Under the pieces are notes generated by a model, which worked only from the letters and a program-made list of their open reading frames with translations, was not told the origin of the DNA and did not search any database. A program made the position numbers and the translations under genes. 64,000 nt of DNA from Site-B1 sp963827785 (GTDB taxonomy: Bacteria > Bacteroidota > Bacteroidia > Flavobacteriales > Flavobacteriaceae): positions 1 to 64,000 of the forward strand of contig CAWHCT010000015.1 of the NCBI GenBank assembly GCA_963827785.1, read 5' to 3'. Of the stretch, positions 54,779 to 63,982 are shown one piece after another. Numbering within the stretch: the stretch's first letter is position 1; each line of letters opens with the position of its first letter.

Positions 54779-56149
54779 CTAAATATTTAAGATCAATTTA
54801 GCAATTGTGAAGTAAATTAATATTCCAAAAATATCATTGCTGGTTGTAATAAAAGGTCCTGTTGCAATTGCCGGGTCTATGCCTCTTTTGTCCAAAAACA
54901 AAGGGATGAACGTGCCTATTATTCCTGCGACTATAATTACAATAACTAAGGATAAAGAAATGGCTAAAGCGATATTGAAGTGCCCTTCCCAAGCCCAGAC
55001 AAATAATAGAAGGACAAAAGCCAGAATGATTCCGTTCAAGGCTGCCAAAAGCATTTCTTTAAGTAATCGGTTGTTGATACTGCCTTTAACATCATCATTT
55101 GCCAAACCCTGAACAATAATAGCACTGGATTGGACTCCCACATTTCCCGCCATTGCTGCTATTAAAGGGGTGAAAAAAAATAAGATTGCATGTTTTTGAA
55201 GCATATCCTCAAATCCACCCATGATATAGGCTGCACCAACACCACCTATCAGCCCCAAAAATAACCAGGGTAATCGAGCTTTGGTTAAATCGACAATACT
55301 ATCCTCACTATCAACAGTTTGCGTGATACCTGCCGCTAATTGATAATCTTTCTCGGCTTCTTCCTTTATAAAATCAACCACATCATCAATAGTGATTCGA
55401 CCCAATAAAGTTTGGTCATCGTCCACAACCGGAATAGCTTCCAGATCGTACTTTTGCATAATTTTGGCAACATCCTCGATTTCATCATTAACGTTAACAA
55501 AATCCACACTTGAAATATAGATGTCGGAAATCTTTTGGTCATTTTTGGCAACGATCAGATCTTTTAGAGACAATCGACCAATTAATTTTTCCTGTTTATT
55601 GACAACATATATTGAATGGACCCTTGTCACTTCTTCAGCCTGTCCTCTAATTCTCCTTAAACAACCGGCAACGGTCCAGGTTTCGTAAACCTTAACCAGC
55701 TCTTTAGCCATATAACCACCGGCAGAATCTTCATCATAAGCAAGCAATTCCTGAATTTCTGCTTTATGCTCTTTATCTTCAATGTGTGATATAACTTTTT
55801 TCTGGCGTTCTTCAGGAAGTTCAGCAATAATATCAGCAGCATCATCAGTATCTAGTTCTTCAATTTCTTCAGCAATTTCTTTAGAAGATAGGTTTTTTAA
55901 CACTTTTTCCCTGTCATCTTCATCCAATTCCATGAGGACATCAGAAGTTGTTTCAGAGTCTAAAAGTTTTATAACATAGATTGCCTGATCAATATCAACT
56001 TCTTCTAATATTTCGGCAATATCTGCATAATGAAACTCAGACAACAATTTACGCAGTTCCTTTTCATTTTTGGCTGCAATTAAATTCTCAACTGATTCTA
56101 TGAGCTCATCACTTATTTGGAATTGTATGTTATCTTTATTTTCTTCCAC
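54779..56149 (-). CDS. mgtE: MgtE magnesium transporter
   Basis: The protein has 456 residues. The acidic MgtE N domain (about 30-130; LSEFHYADIAEILEEVD) and two CBS domains (about 135-260; GRLSLKDLIV, GRITIDDVVDF) precede five membrane helices. The channel motif FFTPLIAAMAGNVGVQSSAI is conserved. It conducts Mg2+ and is gated by Mg2+ binding to the cytosolic domains. It ends 6 bases after the rsmA stop in the same orientation. Confidence 0.95.
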   Translation of the reverse strand: MEENKDNIQFQISDELIESVENLIAAKNEKELRKLLSEFHYADIAEILEEVDIDQAIYVIKLLDSETTSDVLMELDEDDREKVLKNLSSKEIAEEIEELDTDDAADIIAELPEERQKKVISHIEDKEHKAEIQELLAYDEDSAGGYMAKELVKVYETWTVAGCLRRIRGQAEEVTRVHSIYVVNKQEKLIGRLSLKDLIVAKNDQKISDIYISSVDFVNVNDEIEDVAKIMQKYDLEAIPVVDDDQTLLGRITIDDVVDFIKEEAEKDYQLAAGITQTVDSEDSIVDLTKARLPWLFLGLIGGVGAAYIMGGFEDMLQKHAILFFFTPLIAAMAGNVGVQSSAIIVQGLANDDVKGSINNRLLKEMLLAALNGIILAFVLLLFVWAWEGHFNIALAISLSLVIVIIVAGIIGTFIPLFLDKRGIDPAIATGPFITTSNDIFGILIYFTIAKLILNI

Positions 56150-56155
56150 AAGAAA

Positions 56156-56941
56156 TTATTGAATTATAATATCGTTTTGAATTTGGCTAGTAAGATTTAT
56201 GAACTCCGTTACACTTAATTGTTCAGGACGTTTATCAAAGATAGCATCTTCTCTTAAATTATCAGATAAATTAAGTGTTTTTAAACTGTTTCTTAGTGTT
56301 TTTCGCCTTTGTTGAAAGCCGGTTTTTACAACCTTAAAGAATAATTTTTCATCACAAGGCAATTCGAAATTCGCTTTACGGGTTAATTTTAACACTCCGG
56401 AATCTACTTTTGGAGGTGGATTAAAAACGCTTGGAGGCACTGTAAACAAATATTCTGCTTCATAAAATGCCTGAACTAGAACTGACAAAATCCCATAAGA
56501 TTTGCTGCCTTCTTTTTGACAGATCCTTTGTGCTACTTCCTTTTGGAACATACCTGAAAATTCAGGGATTTGATTTTTATATTCTAAAGTCTTGAATACT
56601 ATTTGGGTTGAAATATTATAAGGAAAATTACCTATGATTGCAAACTGGTTTTCCTGGAATATTTCCTTTGGATCCCATTTTAAAAAATCTTTTTCAATGA
56701 TTCCGGGAATTAGCTCTGAATAGTTTGATTTTAAAAAGTCTACACTTTCTGGATCGACTTCAATGACGTAGGTTGTGACTGTTTTTTTGGAAAGCAAATG
56801 TTTGGTTAAAACGCCCATTCCCGGACCTATTTCCAGAACATAATCGTAGCCCTTTAAGCTTAAAGTGTCGGCAATTTTATTGGCGATACTCTCATCCTTT
56901 AAAAAATGCTGACCTAAATGTTTTTTTGCTCTGACAGACAT
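56156..56941 (-). CDS. rsmA: 16S rRNA dimethyladenosine transferase
   Basis: The protein has 261 residues. The start KHLGQHFLKDESIANKIADTL, the SAM motif VLEIGPGMGVLTKHLL and the catalytic IIGNFPYNISTQIV are all RsmA (KsgA) signatures. It dimethylates two adenines near the 3' end of 16S rRNA during 30S maturation. Its start overlaps the DUF4286 stop by one base, and mgtE follows, giving a DUF4286-rsmA-mgtE operon. Confidence 0.95.
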   Translation of the reverse strand: MSVRAKKHLGQHFLKDESIANKIADTLSLKGYDYVLEIGPGMGVLTKHLLSKKTVTTYVIEVDPESVDFLKSNYSELIPGIIEKDFLKWDPKEIFQENQFAIIGNFPYNISTQIVFKTLEYKNQIPEFSGMFQKEVAQRICQKEGSKSYGILSVLVQAFYEAEYLFTVPPSVFNPPPKVDSGVLKLTRKANFELPCDEKLFFKVVKTGFQQRRKTLRNSLKTLNLSDNLREDAIFDKRPEQLSVTEFINLTSQIQNDIIIQ

Positions 56942-57273
56942 TATTTATCAAAGGTTACTTTGTATTCATCTATGATTTCCAGTTCGGTTCTAAAAGTCAA
57001 CATTTTGTCTGCAAATATTTTTAGCCCTTCACTTCGTAACATATCTGCGTCATTCTTATAATAACTATCCAAATGATTGCGTGATTTAGCTGTAAATTGA
57101 ACTGAATAAGTAATGCCTCCCTTTTCTTCATCAATCAAAACTTTGGTCAATTTAGCTTCAGTGAATTTTCCGGTAGCCAATACCTGCGGGATGTGTTCTT
57201 TGATCCATACAAGCCATTCCTTATGAATACTTTCATCTATGTTTGCAGTAACATTGTAAATTATCATGTTCAC
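56941..57273 (-). CDS. DUF4286 family protein
   Basis: The protein has 110 residues. The segments MIIYNVTANIDESIHKEW and YSVQFTAKSRNHLDSY match DUF4286, a small ferredoxin-like-fold family found next to rsmA in Bacteroidota. The function is unknown. It is translationally coupled to rsmA (1-base overlap). The start may be the second Met (57267). Confidence 0.8.
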   Translation of the reverse strand: MNMIIYNVTANIDESIHKEWLVWIKEHIPQVLATGKFTEAKLTKVLIDEEKGGITYSVQFTAKSRNHLDSYYKNDADMLRSEGLKIFADKMLTFRTELEIIDEYKVTFDK

Positions 57274-57359
57274 AAATTTTGGCTAAGTTAAGAGTTTATT
57301 TGTTGTAAAATAGTTCAGTTGAATCAAGAATATTAGTGAATATTTAATAGTGTTCCCCA

Positions 57360-59135
57360 CTAATTTATTACATCTCCCCTTAAAGCTCTGTATTTTTTTC
57401 TGGCATCCACAAAGTAAATACTGTCGGCATGGTCAAAAATAATTTTCTCGTACAAATCTTTTGCTTTGTCTTCCTGATCAAGATGATTCATATACAATTC
57501 AGCCAGCATATAGATTGCATCGTCTATAAGTATATCTTCGCGCCAGGTATCTACTATCTTTTTGTAATTGGATTCTGCCTGTAAATGCTGTTTAGTATTT
57601 TCATATAATTTAGCCTGCATAAAAAGAGCTTGATCTTCAATAGTCTCACCTTTATGATTAATTAATATTTTATCCAGAACAAGGATAGCTTCATTTGGTT
57701 TTTTTTGAAACGCGAGCAGATCGGCTTTAGCATACAGTTTTAGTGCTGTTTGAGTAGAGTCATCAAATTTATTATCTGATATCAATAGTTTTAGATCTAA
57801 TGCGTCATTAGCAATGAGTTGTGACGTTGAAGATTTTAAAATTTTTAATTGAGATTCTGCCCAATCAAAATCACCTTTGTAATAGCTTGCTTTGGCAACT
57901 TTAAACCTTGCTTCCTGCGAGATAGTGCTGTTCTTTAAACTTCTTTGGATTTGAGTATAGTAAATTAAGGCTTCATTGAATTTTTCCTGAAATACCAGTA
58001 TATCTCCAAGTTTTAGTTTGATCTGCGCAACTTGAAGTACTGACAAGGGTTTGTCTAAAGATTCTTTCAAAAATAAAATAGCATCGCTTGGTTTATTTAA
58101 ATTAAAAGCCAGGAACTGAGCATATGATAATTGTAAGTCTATTGTTTGATGATTAAGCCCATATTCATTGAAAAGCTGGTCATATTCAGCTTGTATGCTG
58201 CTAAAATTATTGTCGGTAACTTCCTGAATCTCTATTTCTAACAAATACGTGTTGGCTTTTAAGACGGTATCAGTGTCCTGAGATTTACTTATAATATAAT
58301 TTAAGATCTCTTTTGCAACCTCATTGTTTTTTTGCTCCATGGCGATAAGGGCCAGATCCACAATGCGCTGAAGACTTTCAGGTTGGCGATTGAAAATAGC
58401 CTTTTCCTGAACAAATGATTTTCGGTAATCCTTTTGTTGAATGAAAAGCCAGCTAAGTAATTTATTCCATAAAAGATTTGGTTCTTTCTGAATTTTTTTC
58501 AGAAGAATTTTTTTTAAAACAAGGTTATTTTCATTTTGACCGTCTTCACTAATAAATCCGCTTATTGCTCGTTTGGTATGATCAATGTAGGAATTGTTTT
58601 CAAGAATGAATTCAAGGTAACTATTGAACATTTTCTCGATATCACCTTGTTCTCCATATATCCTCGCCAGTTGAATATTAAAATTAAGGTCCGGATTAAG
58701 TTCCATAGCCTTGGTATACACAAAAATGGCATTTTCCAGTAATGAATGGTTTTCATAGGCTTTTGAAATGGTATAGGCAAAGCTGGGATTATCGAATATT
58801 TTTTGGTTAGCTAAATTATAATATTCTTCAGCTTTTATCTGATCATTCTTTAATTCATAATTGTAACCTAATTCAACCAGGAATAACGGATTATCAATTT
58901 GGTCAACGATTTTTAATAAATAGGATTCGGCGGAGTCCAGCTGCTCGAGTTGTCTGTAAATTTCTACTATCTTAAGCTTGTAATTTGAATTGCGCTGATT
59001 TTCTGCCTCCAATTTTTGAAAAATGGCGAGAGCCTTATCAAACTGACCTTTCTCAAAATAATCATTGGCTAATTCCTCCTGGGAAAAGGATGCAAATGAA
59101 AAAGTGAACAAAAGTAAAAGTACTACTAGTCTCAT
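57360..59135 (-). CDS. Exported tetratricopeptide-repeat protein
   Basis: The protein has 591 residues. A signal peptide (LVVLLLLFTFSFASFSQ) is followed by TPR-like helical pairs throughout, e.g. ANDYFEKGQFDKALAIFQKLEAE, LVELGYNYELKNDQIKAEEYY and ALIYYTQIQRSLKNSTISQEARFKVAKASYYKGDFDWAESQL. It is probably a periplasmic scaffold, in the style of YbgF/BamD-like TPR proteins in Bacteroidota. No enzymatic motif is present. A terminator separates it from the upstream gene at 59243. Confidence 0.88.
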   Translation of the reverse strand: MRLVVLLLLFTFSFASFSQEELANDYFEKGQFDKALAIFQKLEAENQRNSNYKLKIVEIYRQLEQLDSAESYLLKIVDQIDNPLFLVELGYNYELKNDQIKAEEYYNLANQKIFDNPSFAYTISKAYENHSLLENAIFVYTKAMELNPDLNFNIQLARIYGEQGDIEKMFNSYLEFILENNSYIDHTKRAISGFISEDGQNENNLVLKKILLKKIQKEPNLLWNKLLSWLFIQQKDYRKSFVQEKAIFNRQPESLQRIVDLALIAMEQKNNEVAKEILNYIISKSQDTDTVLKANTYLLEIEIQEVTDNNFSSIQAEYDQLFNEYGLNHQTIDLQLSYAQFLAFNLNKPSDAILFLKESLDKPLSVLQVAQIKLKLGDILVFQEKFNEALIYYTQIQRSLKNSTISQEARFKVAKASYYKGDFDWAESQLKILKSSTSQLIANDALDLKLLISDNKFDDSTQTALKLYAKADLLAFQKKPNEAILVLDKILINHKGETIEDQALFMQAKLYENTKQHLQAESNYKKIVDTWREDILIDDAIYMLAELYMNHLDQEDKAKDLYEKIIFDHADSIYFVDARKKYRALRGDVIN

Positions 59136-59182
59136 GATTCAAATATAACAAATGTAAAAGGGAGTTATTATTAAACTTTTTA

Positions 59183-59215
59183 TAAAAAAATGCCTGGACT
59201 TATAAGTCCAGGCAT
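59183..59215 (-). terminator. Terminator of the 59243-59737 gene
   Basis: TGCCTGGACTTA / TAAGTCCAGGCA is a 12-bp perfect stem followed on the minus strand by seven T. Confidence 0.9.
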
Positions 59216-59242
59216 ACCAATCAAAATTAATTGTGCTATTAA

Positions 59243-59737
59243 TCAAATTTTATTTAAAAATGATTCAATTATTCTGTCATTGGCACTATTTATCGATTTA
59301 TCAAACTGAACGTTCATTTTGATATTATGCTCTATGTCTTTCCAAACAAAATTTCCTAAATTAAAAGCTTTCACTTCATAAAAGCCTCCTACATTTGTTT
59401 TTGCGTCTATATTGAATTGTCTGGTTTGTTTTATGAACAAAATATGATCTGCTCCTTTGTTCAAGGCTATCTGGTAAATGGCATTTGGTAATTTCCCAGT
59501 CAGGATGGCGTATTCTGCATCAATCCCTTCTTTAGCTAAACGTTCTTTTATTTTTTCACCATAACTATCCATAAAAGTATTTGTGACTTCACCTGCCTTA
59601 AGAACTACATAAACTTTTGATGATTTAACATGAGGCTTTTCTGTCATCGAATAATCCTTGACCTCATTTGCGTGAGCTATCTGGCTTACCATAAAAACCA
59701 GCGCTGCTATGACAAACATGCGTAGAATATTTTTCAT
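59243..59737 (-). CDS. Exported protein of an uncharacterised tandem family (member 1)
   Basis: The protein has 164 residues with a signal peptide (FVIAALVFMVSQIAHANE). The mature part has the order VYVVLKAGEV, then a helix, then DHILFIKQTRQFNIDAKTN, then VGGFYEVKAFNLGNFVWKD. The same order recurs in 59870-60643 (VFIILRTGQ, DYILLIDQ, NVGGKFQIQSYYL) and 61881-62711. It is the minimal version, with no coiled coil. The fold looks like an alpha/beta sandwich with an internal helix. I do not recognise the family. Its own terminator makes it a separate transcription unit or operon end. Confidence 0.75.
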   Translation of the reverse strand: MKNILRMFVIAALVFMVSQIAHANEVKDYSMTEKPHVKSSKVYVVLKAGEVTNTFMDSYGEKIKERLAKEGIDAEYAILTGKLPNAIYQIALNKGADHILFIKQTRQFNIDAKTNVGGFYEVKAFNLGNFVWKDIEHNIKMNVQFDKSINSANDRIIESFLNKI

Positions 59738-59790
59738 AATGTAGGTAATTAGATTTGGGAGTACTAACTTCTAAAATATATTTATAAAAA

Positions 59791-59840
59791 CAAAAAAAAG
59801 TGCTAAAAATTCGTTGAACGACGAATATTCATTGCACTTT
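59791..59840 (-). terminator. Hairpin terminator of the 59870-60643 gene
   Basis: An outer stem (AAGTGC / GCACTT) encloses an inner stem (ATTCGT / ACGAAT). On the minus strand it is followed by an eight-T run. Confidence 0.7.
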
Positions 59841-59869
59841 ATCGATAAAATAAGTGTAATCTTACAAAA

Positions 59870-60643
59870 TCAAAGACTAGCTGACTTCCTTAATTTTTGA
59901 ATTTCTAATTGCAGAAACTTATTTTTTTCTGCTTCTGCCGTAAGCTGTTTTTCTGTTTTTAGAATTAACAATTCAATTTCACTCAATACACGTTTTGTTT
60001 TTGCTTTTTCCAACTCTATCTGTGTCTTTAAAAGCAGTACTTCTTTTAGTTTGATCTCCGGAATTACTATGACCTGAATTGCAACCTCAGGTTGGGTGAA
60101 ATTCTCTTGCTCTGAATAATCATCTGCAGAAGCCATGTATTCCATGTCTGAAAATTCATCTATTGAAATTGTACTAATAATTTTATTGGAAAATTCCTGT
60201 ACAGATTCCTTTATGGAAACGTTACAATTCGAATCACCATGATTTTTCCAGGACGGGTTTGCAGATTTTAAGTAATATGATTGTATTTGAAATTTCCCTC
60301 CTACGTTGACTTTATTGTTTGACAGATCAATATTAATATTAGCGATTTGATCTATTAATAGTATATAATCAAAATTTTCTTTATAAGCCCTTTTAAATAT
60401 CTTCATTTGAGGTACTTGCTCAGAGATCTTGTATGTTTCAAATTGAGTAAAAACCTGATTGATTTCTAAACTTGAAGCAACTAAAGATTTAAAATTTTGA
60501 AGGTTCTCCAGATCTTGTCCGGTTCTTAGAATAATGAATACTTTCTTTTGCGATGAATCAATTTCAAGATTCTTTGCAAAGACGTTTGGTAGGTTAAAGC
60601 TGAAACAGATAAGGAGCAGCCAAAAGACATGTCTGCTTTTCAT
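59870..60643 (-). CDS. Exported protein of an uncharacterised tandem family with C-terminal coiled coil (member 2)
   Basis: The protein has 257 residues. A signal peptide (VFWLLLICFSFNLPNVFAK) precedes the family domain (VFIILRTGQDLENLQNFK, FDYILLIDQIANINIDL, VGGKFQIQSYYLKSANPSWKNHG) and a coiled coil from about 200 (KEVLLLKTQIELEKAKTKRVLSEIELL). The domain order is the same as in the larger lipoprotein at 61881-62711, whose coiled coil is much longer. Function is unknown; the periplasmic domain plus coiled coil suggests an envelope scaffold. Confidence 0.75.
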   Translation of the reverse strand: MKSRHVFWLLLICFSFNLPNVFAKNLEIDSSQKKVFIILRTGQDLENLQNFKSLVASSLEINQVFTQFETYKISEQVPQMKIFKRAYKENFDYILLIDQIANINIDLSNNKVNVGGKFQIQSYYLKSANPSWKNHGDSNCNVSIKESVQEFSNKIISTISIDEFSDMEYMASADDYSEQENFTQPEVAIQVIVIPEIKLKEVLLLKTQIELEKAKTKRVLSEIELLILKTEKQLTAEAEKNKFLQLEIQKLRKSASL

Positions 60644-60761
60644 TTTGAGGGATTTTTGCTATTATTAATATTTTAAGGGAAGACTAAGTTATGAAAAATA
60701 ATAATATGTCAAACAAAAGAATAGATTAAATACTGTTTATATCGGTTAAGTAATTCCTGGG

Positions 60762-61880
60762 TTATAAGGATTTCAGGACTGTTTTTGAAAACTGTTTGAG
60801 AGAGTTTCTATCTTTTAAATTATAAGGCTGGTCATCCAGATCTGTCCACCCTGATCCTAAAGAACCGGAATGTATAGATATTTTATACACAGAATTACCT
60901 TCAACTTTCTCGTCCAGCTGGTCAATAAAAATTAAATATTTATAATTAGGTTCATTAAACTTTAAAACATCAGGTTTATTTAAAGTCTTTTCCTTGCTGT
61001 AGATATCAGAGCTTGCTTTGATATTTGCAAATAATAATTCGAATTCCAGGTTATCCTTTAAATTCTTGAAATCAACAGAATCTTCTTCGGAGCCCCAAAT
61101 TATTATAAGAGCATTTGATTTTTCAGATCTGTCTTTTTGAATTGATTTGTTTTTTTTCTTAAGTGCAGAGGCACTTATTTTTTGGTTTTCGTCATTAAGC
61201 ACTTTAGCATCTGCTAATTTTTCTTCTTGAGCTTTCTTTTCGAGTTCTATTAATCTGGTTTCTTCCTTCTTTTTTGCTTCAGCTAATCTTTCTTCCTCAA
61301 GGCGTTTTTCTTCCAGTTTTTTAGCCTCTGCTAATTTTTCTTCTTGGACTTTCTTTTCGAGTTCTACTAATCTGGTTTCTTCCTTTCTTTTTGCTTCAGC
61401 TAATCTTTCTTCCTCAAGGCGTTTTTCTTCCAGTTTTTTAGCTTCTGCTAGTTTTTCTTCTTGAGCTATTTTATCAAGTTCTTTTAATTTGGTTTCTTCC
61501 TTTCTTTTTGCTTCTGCCAGTCTTTCTTCCTCAAGGCGTTTTTCTTCCAGTTTTTTAGCCTCTGCTAGTTTTTCTTCTTGAGCTTTCTTTTCGAGTTCTA
61601 TTAATCTGGTTTCTTCCTTTCTTTTTGCTTCAGCTAATCTTTCTTCCTCAAGGCTTTTTTCTTCCAGTGTTTTAACTTCTGCTAGTTTTTCTTCTTGGGC
61701 TTTCTTTTCAAGTTCTATTAATCTGGTTTCTTCCTTCCTTTTTGCTTCAGCTAATCTTTCTTCCTCAAGGCGTTTTTCTTCCAGTTTTTTAGCCTCTGCT
61801 AATTTTTCTTCTTGGGCTTTCTTTTCGAGTTCTTCTAATCTGGTTTCTTCCTTTCTTTTTGCTTCAGCTAATCTTTCCTC
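60762..61880 (-). pseudogene. C-terminal part of the repeat lipoprotein, downstream of an amber codon
   Basis: This is an open frame of 373 codons directly continuing the 61881-62711 gene after a TAG, with no ATG; a GTG at 61202 is the first alternative start and gives 146 residues. It holds about six 39-residue E/K/A-rich helical repeats, then a C-terminal globular domain (NALIIIWGSEED, YKYLIFIDQLDEK, YKISIHSGSLGSGWTDL) that is a fourth, more diverged copy of the family domain. It is the far end of one long protein if the stop is an error or is read through. Confidence 0.6.
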
Positions 61881-61915
61881 CTAAAGCGCTTTTTCTTCAA
61901 GATTTTTAGCCTCAG
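61205..61915 (-). repeat. 117-bp tandem repeat (about six copies, 39 codons each)
   Basis: The marker CTGCTA (or its variant) recurs at 61211, 61328, 61445, 61562, 61679, 61796 and, degenerate, 61913, exactly 117 bases apart. Each unit encodes a 39-residue charged helix with segments LAEAK, LEEKRLEEER and RKEETRL. The units are close to identical, pointing to recent expansion. The period is a multiple of three, so copy-number change keeps the frame. Confidence 0.9.
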
Positions 61916-62711
61916 CAAGTTTTTCTTCTATTTTTTTGGCCTCTTCTAGTTCTTTCTTTTTTTTAAAATTTTCTAATCCTTCTAAAACTACCTGATTTTT
62001 TTTCTTTTGGACATCTAAAATTTCCTTGTATTCTTCTTCAAGCCGTTTTTTTTCAGCAAAGGCGTCCTTAGTTTTTTCCTTTTCAATCTCCAGCTGCTTT
62101 CTTAAATCTTTAATTTCAATATCAATCTCATCAGAGGATTTAAGTTGGTTATAGTCTATTTCTGGGAATCGGGCTTGTTGTTTTTCGGAAGAAAGTTCAG
62201 CATCATTTAACAAAACTTGAGGAGAATTACTATTAAGAACTATTTCGCTTGTAATTTGTTTACTAAATTTTTCAACTGATGGTTTAACAGATATATTACA
62301 GGTTTTTTGACCTATATCAATCCAGTCCGGATTTAAAGACTTGATAGGGTATGATCTTATTTGATATTTTCCTCCAACCTTTGTTTTATTATCAATTGTA
62401 AACTTTGCTACCTGATCAATTAAAACGATGTAATCATAATTATTATCATAAGCAGTTGAGAATATTTGATCATTATTCCATGGCATGCCTAATGGATAAT
62501 GAAAAACATCTGAAGCTATTTTATTAGATCGAAATTCAGAATTCAGAATACCGGAAAGTTGATTAATTTCTTTTTCATTGCCTTCGGTACGAATTAAGAC
62601 ATAAGCCTTTTGTGTTGGGACAAATTCCTCTGCGTCTGGTTTTAAAGTGGCGCAGTTTAAAAGCAATAAGGGGAGAAGTAAAAAAAACCAAATATTTGAG
62701 GCTGATCTCAT
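61881..62711 (-). CDS. Lipoprotein of the tandem family with coiled coil, truncated by amber
   Basis: The visible product has 276 residues. The signal ends LLLLNC (Cys20), so it is a lipoprotein, though Asn before Cys is unusual. The family domain follows (AYVLIRTEGNEKEINQL, YDYIVLIDQVAKFTID, VGGKYQIRSYPIKSLNPDW), then a coiled coil from about 180. The frame ends KAL-TAG at 61881 where the repeat consensus has RLE, i.e. GAG replaced by TAG. Without it the protein would be 649 residues and end in a second copy of the domain. Its start overlaps the serS stop by one base (TAATG). Confidence 0.75.
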   Translation of the reverse strand: MRSASNIWFFLLLPLLLLNCATLKPDAEEFVPTQKAYVLIRTEGNEKEINQLSGILNSEFRSNKIASDVFHYPLGMPWNNDQIFSTAYDNNYDYIVLIDQVAKFTIDNKTKVGGKYQIRSYPIKSLNPDWIDIGQKTCNISVKPSVEKFSKQITSEIVLNSNSPQVLLNDAELSSEKQQARFPEIDYNQLKSSDEIDIEIKDLRKQLEIEKEKTKDAFAEKKRLEEEYKEILDVQKKKNQVVLEGLENFKKKKELEEAKKIEEKLAEAKNLEEKAL

Positions 62712-63982
62712 TAATCAATAATTTTAAAACCTGTATAAGGTATTAAAACTTTTGGAATTTCAATTCCTTTGTCCGTTTGATAATTTTCTAAAATTCCGGC
62801 TAAAACCCTTGGCAATGCCAAAGAACTACCGTTTAATGTATGAGCCAGTTGCTTTTTGCCGTCTTTGGTTTTAAATCTTAATTTTAATCGGTTTGCCTGA
62901 AATGTTTCAAAATTTGAAACAGAACTTATTTCCAGCCATCTGTCCTGAGCAGTCGAAAACACTTCAAAATCGTAGGTGATGGCAGAGGTAAATCCAAGAT
63001 CTCCTCCGCAAAGTCTTAAAATTCTATAGGGTAATTCTAATTCTTTTAAAATACCTTTTACATGTTCAACCATGCCTTCCAGTGCCTTATAGGAATTATC
63101 CGGATGTTCTATTCTAATAATTTCAACCTTATCAAATTGATGCAGACGATTTAGCCCTCTCACATGAGCTCCATAGCTTCCTGCTTCTCGTCTAAAGCAG
63201 GGTGTGTAACCCGTTATTGCAATAGGAAAATCACTTTCATTCAATAGCTCATCTCTAAAGATATTTGTTCCGGGTACCTCTGCTGTAGGAATCAGATAAA
63301 GATTGTCTTCGGTAACATGATACATTTGACCTTCTTTGTCTGGCAATTGACCAGTTCCGAATCCGGATGCTTCATTGACCAAATATGGCAGCTGATATTC
63401 TGTATATCCCGCAGCAGTATTCTTGTCGAGAAAATAAGAGATCAATGCCCTTTGTAATCTGGCACCTTTACCTTTGTAAACAGGAAATCCGGCACCTGTA
63501 ATTTTGTTTCCCAATTCAAAATCAATAATGTCATATTTTTTTGCTAATTCCCAATGGGGTATGGCCTTGTCAGATAATTTTGGAATTTCGCCCGCTTTAA
63601 AAACAACTTCGTTATCTTCCTCTGAATTGCCTTTCGGTACCAGTTCGTTAGGAACATTTGGTATGGTATGTAATAATTGATTTAGGGCATCTGTTTTTGA
63701 AGTCAACTCCTCTGAAAGTGTTTTTGAAGCTTCTTTTAAATGAGAAGTTTTATCTTTTAGTTGATTGGCTTTCTCCTTTTCACCTGACTTAAATAAGATC
63801 CCTATTTCTTTTGAAAGCGTATTAGATTCAGCTAAAATATTATCCAATTTAGTTTGAAGACTTCTTCTTTGCTCGTCAATTTCTAGGACTTCAGCAATTA
63901 TTTTTGAAGCATCAAAATTTCTTTTTTTTAGACTTTTGATAACGTGGTCTTTGTTATCTCTTATATAAGGTACTTGCAGCAT
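62711..63982 (-). CDS. serS: Seryl-tRNA synthetase
   Basis: The protein has 423 residues and is complete. The start MLQVPYIRDNKDHVIKSL leads into the long antiparallel tRNA-binding coiled coil (about 35-100). The class II motifs are present: LIPTAEVPGTNIF, PCFRREAGSYGAHVRGLNRLHQF (motif 2) and NGSSLALPRVLAGILENYQ (motif 3). It charges tRNA-Ser. It is translationally coupled to the lipoprotein of the tandem exported family, an unusual downstream partner for a tRNA synthetase. The promoter would lie to the right of the window edge. Confidence 0.95.
   Translation of the reverse strand: MLQVPYIRDNKDHVIKSLKKRNFDASKIIAEVLEIDEQRRSLQTKLDNILAESNTLSKEIGILFKSGEKEKANQLKDKTSHLKEASKTLSEELTSKTDALNQLLHTIPNVPNELVPKGNSEEDNEVVFKAGEIPKLSDKAIPHWELAKKYDIIDFELGNKITGAGFPVYKGKGARLQRALISYFLDKNTAAGYTEYQLPYLVNEASGFGTGQLPDKEGQMYHVTEDNLYLIPTAEVPGTNIFRDELLNESDFPIAITGYTPCFRREAGSYGAHVRGLNRLHQFDKVEIIRIEHPDNSYKALEGMVEHVKGILKELELPYRILRLCGGDLGFTSAITYDFEVFSTAQDRWLEISSVSNFETFQANRLKLRFKTKDGKKQLAHTLNGSSLALPRVLAGILENYQTDKGIEIPKVLIPYTGFKIID

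Noticed and set aside
61205..61915. CRISPR-like array
   Set aside because: The 117-bp units are contiguous and in frame, with no spacers, and encode a helical protein repeat. There are no cas genes.
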